Of a DNA stretch of 64,000 bases, positions 47,661 to 61,057 are shown piece after piece (position 1 is the first letter of the stretch; each line of letters starts with the position of its first letter). The stretch spans positions 520,988,185 through 521,052,184 of the forward strand of contig NC_081414.1 in NCBI RefSeq assembly GCF_030272615.1, in the 5' to 3' direction. A program made the position numbers and the translations under genes. The notes under the pieces were generated by a model, which was not told the origin of the DNA, did no database searches, and saw nothing but the letters and a program-made list of their open reading frames with translations. The DNA comes from Cryptomeria japonica. Lineage: Eukaryota > Streptophyta > Pinopsida > Cupressales > Cupressaceae.

Positions 47661-50600
47661 TGTCATGCCCAAACTTTTGGGCACAAACGGAATAATTTAA
47701 AAAAAAAAAAACTTAATCTAATAAAACTAAATTTGCTAAATAACGCATTAACCAGTCTTGTCTTAACTAGTTTGGTTTTCAACTAAGAATAATTCAAACA
47801 CTAGATCAAGTAAGCAAGATGATCTAAGCCAAATGCGAAAAATTAATTTTCCAAAGAATTATTATTATCTCATCAAATAATAAATATAATAATTTCGTTT
47901 AGGCAAAAATCTCTAAATAAATTTGCAAGAGATATTAATAATCTCAAATAGCTTTTTAATTGCCTAGGAACTAAATTAATTAGCCCTAGCTCTTAGTTTT
48001 ATAAAACCCATTATTTATTTTAATCAATAATTATAATTTGTCTAAAATTTGACTCTAGGGTCGATTAATCCCATAGTGCAACTGTGCTATAAATTTTTAT
48101 TAAAGTTGGCCAATAAAATTTATCTTCTAAGGCTAACTGTTTCCAAAGTATTTATTTTTATTCCCCCATAAAATTTCAAACCCAAGAGTATAAAGAGTTG
48201 ATAAATAAAATAATAGTCTTGTTCAAAGTCTACGGGGATACCCTATTCAAAATTTGAATAGGGTTCCCCCCCCTTTTTTTTTCTATATTAAAAAAATAAA
48301 ACCCTAACTTCTCTTTTACTTTTCACACATCCCACACATCTTTTTTTTTTTATATTATTTATGTGTGTTTTGCCCTAACCCGAAAGTTGGGTTAGGGCAT
48401 GTGTGTGTGTGTTCTATATTTTTTGTGTGTGCAGGATTGAGAAGGGGGGGGCGGCCATGGCTTCAGCAGCGGATTTACCAAGGGGTGCAACATTATTGCT
48501 TAAGGCACAGGGGGGGCGGTTTGATCAGGGAAGGTAGGGCCTCATGCAGTGACACCTAGGTGCCACTGTGGGTCGCGGCCCACAGGGGTCCCGAGCCGCC
48601 CAGGCCTCCACCGAGAGTTTCGATGCAGTTTTTTTTTATTATCAATTTTTTTTAAAGAAAATACAAACACTTATATATATATTTATGTATATAAATATAT
48701 AAATATATAAATATATATATATTTTTGGAGGTTATAATGATTAAAAAAATAAGTTTCCCATGCAGAGACATTTTTTTTTTTTATAAAATGATTAGTTTCT
48801 CATAGAATATATATATATACATATATACACTTTAGCATGCTGTAATTTTTTATATTGCATCTTTTTAACTCATGCAGCAAACTGATAAGACTATGATAGC
48901 GTGCAATAGATGAGATTTTCTTTCTTTTAATAAGTTAATGTGTATGCTTTAAATCCTGCTATTATTTTCTTTTTATGCAAATCAAACCTAATAATCTCCC
49001 TAGCACATTACAGTGGAAAATACTATTTTTTTTTTCTGTTGGTTAAAGCATTCTGTATATTTCTTTCCTATTTAAAAAGAACATTAACAACAAGCTCTTA
49101 TACATTTTTTTTTTAAGTCTAGATGCTAACTTTAGAAGTAGACTATTACTTTCATAATTATTTTCTGCAATAAATAAAAAAAACAGAATGAAATAAATTT
49201 TAACAGTAACTATATTAACCTAGAAAACATTTAAAAATCAATTTAGAGATAGACATAATAGACCCATTCAACCATAATTTGTATTTGTTTTTAACTAAAT
49301 AGAACTAGATGCAGCTTTTACAAATCCCATAATTTCATTTTGCATGATGGTATAAAATGAACTTTTATTTTCCAATAATAAGAAAGCAACAATTATATTA
49401 ACTCAACAACTATAGGAACTTAATGCATAAATAACATTTTTTTTTTTTGCAAAAATAACTTAATGGGGAAAATACATATTTTTTTCAAGGGCATATAGAA
49501 TACAAGGTAGTCAATATTACAAAGGGTATAATACCCAAACTAGTCTCTCATTCCATTAAATGAGGACTTGAAATTAAAATGAATACATATCTTTTTAAAA
49601 CAAATACAATATATAACTTTTCTTTTTACATTGCTGCCATAAAAAATACAATATTCCCTTTCCCAACTTTTCTGCAAGTCAAATAAAAACAAGCAACTCC
49701 TAGCTTCTTCTTTTTTTTCTTCCTCCCAAGTAACCTGCAAATAAAACATAAGGCTTGACCATGGAGTGCTCACCTCCCAGCCTAGGCTTACTAGAAGCCA
49801 CCCCCGAGCTTGGAGAACGAAGCACTAGACAGGTTACACACATACAACCACAACAAGCAAGGGGTAAACACACAACAAACAATTTTCCCACCCAAGGCTA
49901 CACTTCACCACAACTTGTGATGATTTTCCAAGGGTGGAAGTGGACCAAATACCATTGGAGAAACTGCAAGCATGGAACATCTCAAGCCACCTCATGGCAA
50001 CCAAATACAACACAAGTCCATCCCCACATCCTAATGCCCCCCAAAGGCATATAAGCCATTTCATCTCTCCTTATGACCCCCAAATGCATAAACAAGGCTA
50101 TGCAACGAGGGTCACAAAAGAACACCCTTGAGATCACTCTCTTAATGAGAGCCTCTCACCCAAGGTTGTCAAACTTCTTCCACCCCAAGACCATCCAACT
50201 CTCCCAAGAGTAGAAGGCCTTGGATACTCCCAATACAAGAAAATGCATAATAGAAATGAAGGGGAAAAATCACATATTCTTTCACAAGGTAAAATACAAA
50301 TAAACAACTCTTTCATACAAGCATTTCTTCAAACATACATATGCAACATAAACAAAAAGAGAGTAAGAGCCAACCTTAATCTGCCCAAAGGTTTTGCTAG
50401 ATCTAGTTGGGGATGAGTAGCCCAAATCCACACAATCTTTTCACCAACACTTAGCCAAAATTCTATCCTACAACTATTCTTCAAAATTGCATAATCTCCA
50501 ACAATGGAGAGTGGGTGATTAACTCACTAAGTCCCTAATCCTTGCCTAAGAAGGCCTCTCTCACTCTTCCCAACCCCTTGGATAGAGTGAGAGTTCCCAT

Positions 50601-51718
50601 TGGTTGGTCTTCCCAACCTCTTACATGTTGCTAAAACTAGAAAGAGAAAAGGTAAGAGAGGATGGGGAAGAGAGTTTGACACCAAAAAGGAAGGTTGTCT
50701 ATCCTAGGAGGAACTTTCTAAGTTGAATTTTCGCTCACCTTGGAAAAACCACTCTTTGAGGTGACTAAATAGTCACATTGGAGTAGTCACATGTTTAAAA
50801 ATACCCCTAACCAATAGGTATACCCTTTGAACCTGTGGAAAAGCGCTAAAACTAACCCTAGGAGTCCATTTGACCCCTTAGAAACCCAACTGAAGATAAC
50901 CTACGGGTCAAACCTAAGTTGACCACTCCCAAGACTCCCTATCCAAGGCAAATTTGGGACCACACTCAAATATTTGAAATGGGCTTTGGTAGAAACAAAC
51001 TCCCTCCAAGGGACAAGTCAAAATCAATGACACTAATCAGCACATGTGTCAAGTGACACAATAAAATACATTATAAAAATTACACATGGAATTTGTCTCT
51101 TGTTGGATTTACACAAATTAATAAAATCAATTTAACACACATGCATCATTTACTTTCACAAATAAAATACGATACAAATGGGGTGTTGTCTCTCCAAATA
51201 GACAACCCCTGGCTTTACAAATGTACATAGGTCTAGGTTTGGTTCTCCATAATATTTCCATGTTCACATGGATAATTTTCCTGTGCATCTCAATTTGCAC
51301 GTTAGTAATTCCAAATAACCACATATATTATTAAACACATGAATTTGAATACACATCAAACACTCATACAATTGATAGTAATAAATCAATATCTCATATA
51401 TCCCAATTAATCCACATAAGCATTTATCATAATCCTCAAAATTTGATCCATTCATAATACATGCATCCTATTTCTATCATCATAATGAAGTCCTGCAAAT
51501 CCAATAATGACATACATCATTCAAAGTAATTCATTTATAGCATCATATAAAGTTTCATATCCATAATGCATAAAAATGAAGCATCAATATACATCAATGT
51601 TATCTAAATCATGGAATCATATAAGTTCTAAATCCACAATGCATAAAATAAAGCATCCATAATAGTCTCATCATGAAAATAATAGAAATGATAGGATGAG
51701 TTGGCATAGGGCCTCACA
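47661..51718 (-). repeat. Gypsy-3 5' LTR (4.1 kb)
   Basis: It starts TGTCATGCCC on the plus strand and ends GCCTCACA, and aligns with 38139-42734. A roughly 300-bp block that includes the (TA)n tract in the other LTR is missing after 48187. A second perfect hairpin (GCCCTAACCC / GGGTTAGGGC) is at 48372-48398. Confidence 0.92.
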
Positions 51719-52674
51719 TCATATTTGTCAGATCTATCATGCCTTTCATGCTTATCATATCTATACATTCTCTCAGGGCACTTAGAAGCAAAATGTCCTA
51801 TCCAATTACAAGAGAAACATTTCAAAGGTAATTTTCCATCATACTTATTGGCTCTTTTAGGCAATCTTTGAGAAATAAGGGCTTCTAGCTCATCCATTTC
51901 TCTTTCATTCTCTTGCATCTCTCTCTTCTTTCTTTCAAATCTGGACACCCAATAAGAACTTTCTCCTAGATCATAGTTTTGCTTCCCAGATATAGAGGCT
52001 CTGAATGCAGTCTCATATTTCCCATGTGATTCTTCAAATTCGCTCAACTCAAATGAAGTAAGCTTCCCAACCAACATGTCTCTAGTCATTGTAGTCACAC
52101 TTCGGATCTCATCAATAGCAGCTAATTTGTGATTGTAAGCAGGAGGCAATGATCTCAACACCTTAGCAACAATCTCACCTCATTCAAGGATTCCACTAGC
52201 ACATCTAATATTCATGACAAGATCATTCACTTTAGCCATAAAGGTTGATATATTTTCATCTTCTTCCATCTTCAATGTTGCATACTTCCCTTTCAATCTC
52301 TACAACTTAGCAACTTTAACTTGCGCATCTCTATCATACAAGGTCTCTAGCTTCTTTCAGATCTCATGTGTAGTCTGCAAACCCATCACATTAGTCATTT
52401 CTAAATCAATCAAGGCACTCAACAATACTTATTTAGCTCTTATGTTATGTTCAACATCCTTGATCTTAGCAATAGTAACTGGTCCATTCTGAGGAACATT
52501 GTACACATTCTTTGTGATCTTCCAATACTCATCTCCAAGACATTTCAAGTGAACTTCCATCTGGTCCTTTTGGACAGTATAATTTCTTCCATCAAATCTA
52601 GGACTCTCCTTCTTGAACACATAATTTTTCATCTCGGATCTCCTCCAGCAATCAAGCTTCTTCTGGAGGATCGA
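51719..52674 (-). pseudogene. Copia-2 gag (relic)
   Basis: The minus-strand gag begins near 52635 (MKNYVFKKESPRFDGRNYTV). It runs through NISTFMAKVNDLVMNIRCAS, MLVGKLTSFELSEFEE and FRASISGKQNYDLGESSYW to a complete zinc knuckle CFSCNWIGHFASKC (about 51770-51815). Stops at about 52427, 52360 and 52170 are TAG or TGA. The frame ends at TCATA (51719-51723), where gypsy-3 is inserted, and continues at 38138. Gag packages the copia RNA into particles. Confidence 0.87.
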
Positions 52675-52686
52675 GCTCTGATACCA
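52675..52686 (-). promoter_or_regulatory. Copia-2 primer-binding site
   Basis: The minus strand reads TGGTATCAGAGC two bases after the 5' LTR. It is an exact match to the initiator tRNA-Met complement. Confidence 0.93.
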
Positions 52687-52688
52687 AT

Positions 52689-54047
52689 TGTTAGCAACAA
52701 CCAAGAAGGAAAACTGAGAGGGGGGGTGAATCAGTTTTCACCAGATTCAATAAATTAACCATAATCTTAGATCTAAATAGTTGCAACAAGAATAAAGATA
52801 AACACAATAGTACCAACACACATAAGACAAAGATATTGACGTGGAAAACTCGATTAAGGGAAAAACCACGGTGGGACCTAGCCACAATAAATGATACTCT
52901 ACAGTAGTATGTCTAAGTATTACAATGGGGAATGCACATGCATTCAGGCATACTTCCTAGAGCTCAGTGCTCAAAATAGATGACCCAGAAGGCTCCAACC
53001 CTGAGGGAAGGCTCACTACCTTACAATAAGATTCAGACTACAATCTGGATTATATGAACTGCAATTATAGCATCTGCTAATGCCTGATGATAGTTTTGGT
53101 TAAGCATATTTTTCTTCCCTGTAACAATATCTGTTCAATTCACAACATCAAAGAATAAATTCACTTAAGCAAATATACACCACTCTCTGATAATGCAGAC
53201 ACCACATTGATACCTAAATTGCATCACTATACCACTTATTTACACAATTCATCAACCTTGACTACAAGGTCGGCCAAACCCTCAAACCTTAATTATAAGA
53301 TTACATCAAACGATATATATATGAACCACCAGACCAATATAATAATATACATGACATAACATGACCTAAATCAAATCTCCAAACACGTATCACCACTAGA
53401 AATCTCGCCAAGATCAACCGCAACCCACTACACCACAAAGAATATCGCATAACATGAAGAATATCACCAGATCAGAAAAATCACCAAGAACGTGCACAAA
53501 GATCAATACGGACCACCAAAATAAATAGAGCATGATTAGAAAACACCAACAACACATTATAACCTTCCACAATAGCTGCACCAACACCACTTATCCAAAT
53601 CTTCATCGATCAACATGCTAACTCACATGAACACTCAACAACACCAATTCAAACTAGAAAGATAAGTTGAGGAGCACCAAATCATGAACCATCTGAACTA
53701 AGGATATACATGAACATCAAAAACATCTTCCCAAATCTGCAGCCAAAGATATGATCATACCGGAGCTCACCGGATCAAACACCAAACTTTGACAACCATG
53801 ACACAGAAAGATTGAACTACAAATTGGATCAAATAATATGATCCAATAATCTTCCAGATCACCGAAACCAATAAAGAATGAAGTAGAGATACTGGGGATA
53901 CTTCATTACAGAACCACAAATCCTTAATCCAACCAAATCAATGCAATGCAATCACCGTAACACCAAACAACTCTCTTCAATACCAAAGCACATGAATATG
54001 TTGACATCAATGACAACAACATATCCTAGTAGCAACAATATTCAACA
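52689..54047 (-). repeat. Copia-2 5' LTR
   Basis: This 1359-bp LTR runs from TGTTAGCAACA to ATTCAACA on the plus strand. Near its end is the word GTTGTCATTGATGTCAA (minus strand), shared with the copia-1 LTR, so the two families are related. GAGAGGGGGGGTGAATCAG near 52715 matches the same LTR region of copia-1. The partner 3' LTR is not in the window, because copia-2 is truncated at 27779. Confidence 0.82.
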
Positions 54048-54964
54048 TAAATAATATAAGTTGATTCAGATCTCCCTTGTGAAAATACCCTAAAAAAGCA
54101 GGGATCATGACGTGGCAACACGGTCCTTTGAATTTTCCACACACCAAAAAGGGTTGTTTTGTCTCTATGTTTGAAGCTTATTTTGAGAAGTACAATTGTG
54201 CACCCATTTTCTGCTCACAAAAAGAAAGGGAAATAGGTTGGGAATAGGGGCTTTCCTTAGGTCAAACCCAAGTTTTGGAATTAACCATGAAATTGAGATA
54301 AATGAAATTCAAAATGACTGTAAGGAAAGATTCTTCTTTTGAGGGAGATGTTGAATTATGACTAAAATTTGAATGACTATATCTCCTTGTGAAGTTTTTC
54401 TTGCCTCCACATGGAATTAGGGTTTCATGAAATAGGAAGTAGATCTGCACTTCAATGCTTGATCTTGACTTGATTGCTGCTCCAAGGCTTGAAGGAAGAC
54501 TTAAAATGCCCAATTTATCTTGAATGCTTGAATTCTTGATCTCATGTGTGTTTGTCGGATTCTTGATATATATCTTAGATTAACTGTGTCTATCCAAATG
54601 AGAGGGGAAATCCTCTTTATATAGTTTCCTATTGAGAAAACTGATTAATTTTCTGACATGGGCCAACACGGAGAGGGAAATCCTGCTTAAATTTGAAATG
54701 TGAAAAAGGGGTTTAAAGAGGGGCAAATTTAGGGAGGACCATGGTGCCATGCCTTGGTTCTAGTGTGGACCAAGATGCCACACCTTGGTCTAGCCCTATT
54801 TTGGGCTAGGACCAAGGTGCCCAAGGGGGTGCCAATCAAGGTTTTTGATGTTTGTAATGTGCATGAGCATAATCAAGTCTTCAACCAGGCCAAGGGGAAC
54901 AAAAACTAAGGTGAAGACCCAAATGTGGTCAAACTTGCAAGGGGTGCAATTTTAGGACGCTATA
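54048..54964 (-). mobile_element. LTR relic related to the 25401-26663 solo LTR, minus strand
   Basis: The minus strand starts TATAGCGTCCTAAAATTG at 54964, matching the solo LTR start TGTAGCGTCCTAAAATTG. A TATATAAA box (54616-54623) sits about 340 bases in. The block GGTTAATTCCAAAACTTGGG (about 54265-54285) matches 26097-26120. GGACCA/TTGGTCC words occur at 54735-54810. The far end is cut by copia-2 at about 54048. Confidence 0.65.
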
Positions 54965-55396
54965 GTAGTTTCCCCCCAAATTATTTAACGGGGATTTGGG
55001 GGCAGCACCCCCAAGGCGGGGTCAAGGGGCAATGCCCATTGCGAGGTCTAGGGGCCCCAAATGACTTTTATTATTTTATAAAGGTGTTGGGAGTTATTTT
55101 TTCTATTGGCTGACATATTCTAACCCTATTTTTGTAACTGACATAAGTCTTGATAAAATGGCTAAGGGTTAGGGTTTTCTATAAAGAATTTTGTAGCATT
55201 TTGTAGTGGTATTGAGTTGCAAGGGATTACTAGTTGTAATCAGTTTGATTTGTTGGATAATAATATTGGACTCTCTATTTGGTGGATGTAGCTCGAGTTT
55301 GGGTGAACCATGTTAAAATTGTTTCCTCATTTTTTCATTCTTCTACTTCATCTTTCTTTGCATATAATTGATATTTTCTGCATGTAATTCCTAACA
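54965..55396 (+). mobile_element. Copia-type LTR fragment, plus strand
   Basis: The stretch begins TAGTTTCCCCCCAAATT and has GGGGGCAGCACCCCC and GGGGCAATGCCC. It continues with GTAGCTCGAGTTTGGGTGAAC and ends ATTCCTAACA. Composition and the order of these words resemble the right part of many plant copia LTRs. No partner LTR or coding is present. Call rests on pattern memory, so confidence is moderate. Confidence 0.4.
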
Positions 55397-56240
55397 GCCT
55401 CATAAATGAGTTTGCATACAAGGGTCACTTTCTCCTCCACCTCATCTTTGACCCAAGGGTGCTCACACGTGAGAAAATTATCTTCCCCATGAGAGCCACC
55501 CTACACTTTTGCATTCCATCCACATGTCATCCTCCTAAAACCTAAGACTCTTACACTTTTCCAAGAATGCTTCCACTTGTCATCTCCATGTTCTTCCCAA
55601 GAAGTGCTCACACATGTGTGAGCACACCTTTTCCTCTTCCCCATGCCAAGTGTTCTTCCCAAGACACTTCACCTTGTGACACATGTCACAAGGCTAAGAT
55701 CCCAAGATACCTCACATATTCACATTTAATCTTAGCCCTCCATTATCTTTCAATCTCAACTGTCCATTTCTATCCAAAAAATCTATAAATTGGAGTCTCC
55801 TCCCTTCACCAAATCATCCACTTCATTAGTAATTTCATGTTGCTATTTTTCTTTCATAATCATTCCTTTTGCATCCATATTATAGGCATTTTACCATCCA
55901 ATCCCTCTATTTTTCATCATAATGCCCAATTCACTAGCCTAATCCAGTTATTACTTTCATCAATCCACCATTGTTGTGATCATTGGAGAGTGTTCCACAT
56001 TGAAACCATCAAAGGAGAAAATCAAGTGGAGCTTGGGCACATCCACTTCTAGCTCAATTTGAGGAGCATCCAAAAGGTAATTGCTTAGTTCATTTTGGAT
56101 GTTTTGTGTTGTTTTATGAATTTATCATGTTCAACTAACCTTTTTTCATTGCTTTCAGTATAAACAAAAAAATCATAATATGTACATAAATGAGAAAAAA
56201 ATAAAAAGGTGCACTTATGATTGAAATCTGGAGCAGATTC
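55397..56240 (+). mobile_element. LTR-like relic, plus strand
   Basis: Similar in layout to the minus-strand relic at 2330-3675: TATA box CTATAAATT (55783-55791), leader GGAGTCTCCTCCC, then TCATCAATCCACC and ATTGGAGAG. A donor-like AAAAG/GTAATTG step lies near 56075. No coding seen. Boundaries are approximate. Confidence 0.4.
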
Positions 56241-57191
56241 CAAAACTGGGATGCCTAGAGTGCCTTGGTCTTCTAACTTTTGTACACCAACTCAGATGTA
56301 GCTTCTTGAGATGCTATATTTTTCTCTTGTCAAATTTGATGCATACTTCTAAGGACAGGGGCACCCAAGGCGTCCTAGTCTAGGAAAGCTCACCCGGAGC
56401 ACCCTGATCTAAGGATTTCCTATCCAAATTTATTATGGTGACTCATTTTTGTGTCCTAAGCATCTCTGGATCTTTTTGTCTTTGTTGGAAACTTAAAGAT
56501 GCACATAAGAGTAAAAAATGGTGTTTGGGTGGTTTATAGGGGTTTTCCTAGGTCAAAACCTAGGTTTGGAATTAAATCTTGAATTTAATTGGAAATGCTT
56601 GAATTGAAGTGATTGACTGAATTGATTATACCTTCAATTGACAAAGAATTGTACCGATGATAAGTCCTCCACGTGTTTATGCAATAACATGATAAATCAC
56701 ATAAAATCCATCATGAAATAATAATTGAAACATAATTGAAGATACCTTGATGTAGTTTGTTTCTCCTTGAATCAAATCTACTCTTGAAGTGTTTCCTTTG
56801 AATTGGAATGATAACATAATGATGAGATGCAATAATGGGATGATTGAATGAATTGAGAGAGATTCCTTCTATAGGGATTTCATAATAAAGTCACCTTGAG
56901 ACTAACTTAGAATTATTATTTTTTCGCATGGAGAAAGATTTAAGTAGGATAGAACCACCTTATTATCCTCCCACAATTCAAGGAAATAAGCATTAGATCA
57001 GGATGCCCAATGTGTCTCGGTCCCCACAATTTCAACTTAAGTTTTTAGGGATGCGATATAATAGGGTTCTAATGCCGAATATAAGTTTGTATGAAAATAT
57101 ATAATGATTAGATGGAAAAAACGTGTCTTGAGATTTGAAATAGGGTAGGATTTACAATAAATTAAGTTAATAAAATATAAAGGGCACACCT
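56241..57191 (-). mobile_element. LTR-like relic, minus strand
   Basis: On the minus strand the block TTAATTCCAAACCTAGG then TTTTGACCTAGG (about 56540-56575) matches the module in the solo LTR at 26097 and the relics at 54265 and 63890. A weak TATA-like CTATAGAAGG lies near 56870. Words such as GCACCCAAGGCG and GATGCCCAA at 56365 and 57002 echo the GC-rich repeats of the other relics. Confidence 0.35.
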
Positions 57192-57563
57192 TGTTGCAAG
57201 GTGTGCGCCCTTGGTCTCCTTGTGTTGTGTAGTGCAATGCTCAGGTTTGTGACATGGCTTAACCACCTCCTATGGATTATATAAGTCTAGTGGTTGTATC
57301 GAGAATTAATAGGTCGATCTTTTGGTTCAACAACAACCGCACTTGTAACAAGTGGTATCGGAGCTTGGTCACAAGTTCAAACCCCTCGCTTGCACTTGGG
57401 GGTATTGTTGGAGGTGTGCGCCCTTGGTCTCCTTATGTTGTGTAGTGTAGTGCTTAGTTTTGTGACATGACTTAACCGCCTCTTGTGGATTCTATAAGTC
57501 TAGTGGTTGTATCAAGCATTAACAGAATGATCTTTTGGTGCAACCACAATTGCACGCGTAACA
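57192..57563 (+). mobile_element. TRIM (terminal-repeat retrotransposon in miniature), complete
   Basis: This is a 372-bp element with LTRs 57192-57350 (159 bp) and 57406-57563 (158 bp), both starting TGTTG and ending GTAACA. The internal part is only 55 bp. It opens with the primer-binding site TGGTATCGGAGC (57353-57364) and ends in the purine-rich CTTGGGGGTAT before the second LTR. A perfect 5-bp duplication CACCT flanks it (57187-57191 and 57564-57568). It codes for nothing and must have relied on another element's proteins. The LTRs differ at roughly 15 percent of sites by eye, so it is old. A SINE is the alternative, but the LTR pair, both primer sites and the duplication argue against it. 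Confidence 0.9.
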
Positions 57564-57568
57564 CACCT

Positions 57569-58440
57569 AGAAATAAGGGCCCAAATAAGTGTGTGATATT
57601 GTATTAAAGTGGAATAAGACTCGTAATATTGAAATAAATATTAATTAATTATAATAAAGGTCCTATAATGCATATAGGAATGTGAAATACTAAAATTAGT
57701 GTTAGGAGAGTGTAAAATTGGACACCCTAATTAAAGGTGTACAATTACAACACTTCATCATGAAAGATTCCAAGGAAATGTACCTAGTTTGTGGTAGGGA
57801 AGATACACACTCTAACAATGTTATCACCCATGAGGTTCTCAAGGGAGACAGATAATAGAGTTCTTGTCATGGTGGTCTTCATGATTTCTCCTTTATGTAT
57901 TCATTGTAATTGACCCTGTGGTCCAGTGTAAATGGATATGTTCCTTATGTTTTTCCTCGATATTAGCTTATGTACTAATCCTTATATACTCCAACTTTAT
58001 GTTGTAATATAATTTGTCAATTCTAATCTTGTATATTTGGATGCCTGGAATTGATATATGCTTGTTTATGTGTAAATTTTGTGAATTGTGTTATTTTGAA
58101 ATTATGGAGGTCCTTACAGATTTGAAATTGTCATGTAGGATTTTGAGAGGTGTGAAGTTACAATCATCAACTACTAGGTCCTCTAACTTATAACATTCTA
58201 GCATTTTACTATTCTTGATCTTACAATTCCATCCAAAATCTAAACACATATTTGAAACAAAATTCCTACCAAGCATATCAATTTTGTGTTACATTACATA
58301 TGTGAAAATACCATATCTTTAAACATCTTAATTGTTAAATTTATTTTTTCTTCCATATACACTTAGTAAAAATAATGTTGCACATTTTATTTTTAAACTA
58401 TTTAAATAGACCACATTACTTTCACACTATCACTAGTTTG
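57569..58440. other. AT-rich DNA, no feature seen
   Basis: No protein motif, RNA gene or repeat boundary could be supported. Open frames are short and lack motifs. Confidence 0.4.
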
Positions 58441-58690
58441 GGAGAAATATGTGCTGCTCTATTTTTTGCATGGATGCCCAATTTGATTTGAGGAAGGAAA
58501 ATCTTGCTCCTTTTTCAAACCTAATTTTATATGGCTGAATTTTGAATGTAGTATCAATCTTTTCTATTGATATCTTTTCTCTCCTACTTCATAGTCCTCA
58601 TCATGATGTGGACCTAGTGACCATCCTTCTTACCAACACTTCTCCTTATATGTTCTCATAAAATATTTTTGCTCCTTTCTTTTCAACTTT
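58441..58690. repeat. Dispersed block, copy 1 (matches 61970-62225)
   Basis: The words TTTGATTTGAG, AAGGAAAATCTT, GATATCTTTTCTCTC and TCATGATGTGGACC occur here in the same order as at 61985-62120. It is a direct repeat with moderate divergence. It may be the conserved edge of a larger repeated unit. Confidence 0.6.
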
Positions 58691-58724
58691 TATATTGAAT
58701 GTGGTGTATATTATATTGTACATG

Positions 58725-59145
58725 TGTGTATGTATGTATGTATGTATGTATGTATGTATGTATGTATATACATATATGTGTATATATGTATCTATTTATA
58801 TATATATATATATGTATATATATACAGATACATATATACATGTACATATATATGCATATATACATATGTATATAGACACACACACACATATGTATGTATG
58901 TATGTATATGTACATATATATGTACATGTATATATGTATCTGTATATATATATACACACATATATATATATATATATAAATAGATACATATATACACATA
59001 TATGTATATATATACATATACACATATATGTATATATATACATATACACATATATGTATATACATACATATGTATATGTGTGTATGTATATATATATGTG
59101 TGTGTGTGTGTGTATTTGTGTGTGTGTGTGCACGCGCGTGCGTGT
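58725..59145. repeat. Long compound TATG/TATA/CA microsatellite
   Basis: About 420 bases of TGTA/TATG, (TA)n, ACACAC and TGTGTG tracts with interspersed CATATA. All the open frames in it, on both strands, are products of low complexity and are not genes. Confidence 0.95.
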
Positions 59146-60359
59146 GTGTGGATGATAGAAAGGTATGCTCAAGTTAAAGTAGATTGATTTGAAAAAAAAG
59201 ATAAAAATAATAAAGAGTAGATTCTAAATAATAGTAAACATAAATAAAATCATTAATCAACAATAGTAGCATTTGTAAGAAGGGTATCTATGTCATCAAG
59301 TTTATCTCATACATCAACAAGGATAGTAGCATCATCAATAGAGTCCTAGATAGTAAGAGCATCTTCCTCTTGATCTTTTAAAATTTGTTGAGTACAAACA
59401 AGGGAAATAATTAGCTCCATTTGAAGGAACTTTCTAGAATCTATCCATCTAGGAACTCATCATGTCCATGAGAAAAGGTGGAAGGTGGATGAGAGAGATA
59501 ACCTACAATATAAAAGAAACATGGTACAGGTAGAAAATATGATCAAGAGCCTTGGGAATGAAATCCATGATCTCATCTAGTGCTCATGAGATGGGGAAGA
59601 TATAGGAGCTAGGACTTTGTCAATCATACAAGGAGAATTACCCGAATGATTGATAAGTTCCTATGGATGCACAAATTCCAATCTAACTTTGCAAGCTTGC
59701 ACCTAGATCTGCATAAGCACATTGGAGAAAATTATAACTTTAATGTGTAGAGAAAAGTGAACATCAACTGAACAACTAAAAAAGAGAATTGAATTTCTCT
59801 TTCCAAATTTTGGAAAATATTTTCACCCTAAAATTATACCAAATCTTGACAAATTTAAATCCATGTAAAAAGCATTTAAGACCCCTTTTCAGCTCCTGTA
59901 GATAAAGATCTAGTGGTTACAGGAGTTGTTGAGAATTAATGTCATTTCTAGGTAAAAAACGTGTCTTTTAAAGTTATCATTGGAGTTCCATGCTCAATCC
60001 TAACACAACACTTAGAAAAAGAATTAAATCCTTTGCACCCCCTAAAACACCACCATCAAAGATCAAGCTTCAAGCATGTTGCATATTGCCTATCATCAAT
60101 CCTAGAATAAGAACATGTTCATCTATTATGACCCAATGAGATATTCCTTTTTTAGGCATTGAGCATCAAACATCCACCAAAAATATTGTTGATGAAGAAT
60201 GGGAGGATGAGGGACATTGAAAATATGGTCCCTCAAATGATAATTTTGCATTATATCATCATGAGAAAAAAGTAGGATGACATCAACATGAAGATGAAGG
60301 GAGATAACATTAACAAGAGGTAGATGAATTAAACATGACATTTATAAGAGGCATTAGTT
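59146..60359. other. Unassigned sequence, no supported gene
   Basis: Mixed-composition DNA with scattered short frames. Nothing resembling a known domain could be read on either strand. It could be decayed retroelement interior, but I have no motif to support that. Confidence 0.35.
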
Positions 60360-61040
60360 GGGGGTTGAGTATCAAGAAGAACTTAACTCGTGCCAAAAAT
60401 GAGAAGGTAAAGGTGAAGTCTGATAGTCGAAACTTGATGAAAAAGATAAGAAATTTTGAAGAGAAATGACTTGGGAGTCAAGGATCAAGAAGAATCCATA
60501 TTCAACATTTGATAAGGTCAACACTTAGGCAATTTTGTAAGGGGGATTTCGATGATCGATGAAATTAATGAAGGACAAACTGAAAGGGGAAGATAGAAGA
60601 GGAAGCTCGATGGCCCAAAGTTTGTTAGGGTTTACACTTAGGGTTTTTAAAGTTTGGACTTTAGGGAGTGAGGAGGTTGGGTGAAGAATACCAAAGGTAG
60701 TATGAAGCAAGGATGAAGATTGGTATCTCAAAGGCCGATAAGAGAGATAATCAAGCAAGGATGGACCTAACGAGATGAAAGGGCAATAGTGATAGAAAAC
60801 ACAATGCAAGCATGGATGTGCAAACAAAATCATGAAACCCCAAAATTTCAACATAGTCAATTTTTTTATTTTTTCAACTCAAATAATTAACCAATGTATG
60901 AACAAAGAAAGGAAAAATAAGAAACAAAAATATAAATCATGTAAGATGACCCACTTAAAATCTCTCAAGTGGATTATTATTGATGCACTATTCTTTCAAT
61001 GCCCTAAATCAACCCCGTGTCCCCTTATTTTACTGCCATA
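60360..61040. repeat. Tandem duplication, copy A
   Basis: This unit runs from GGGTTGAGTATCAAGAAGAAC to CCCTTATTTTACTGCCATATA and aligns in order with 61058-61955. Shared words include CACTTAGGCAATTTTGTAAG, TTTGGACTTTAGGGAG and AAGAATACCAAAGG. Confidence 0.75.
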
Positions 61041-61057
61041 TAAAATTAATTAGGCAT

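Noticed and set aside
57192-57563. tRNA-derived SINE with box A/B-like words (TAGTGGTTGTATC, AGTTCAAACCC)
   Set aside because: The two direct repeats have TG...CA ends, a primer-binding site and purine tract lie between them, and a 5-bp duplication flanks the unit, so a TRIM explains it better.
58683-59187. Six overlapping long open frames on both strands
   Set aside because: They lie in a TATG/TATA/CA microsatellite; the proteins are Tyr/Ile/Val/Cys repeats that arise from the repeat period.
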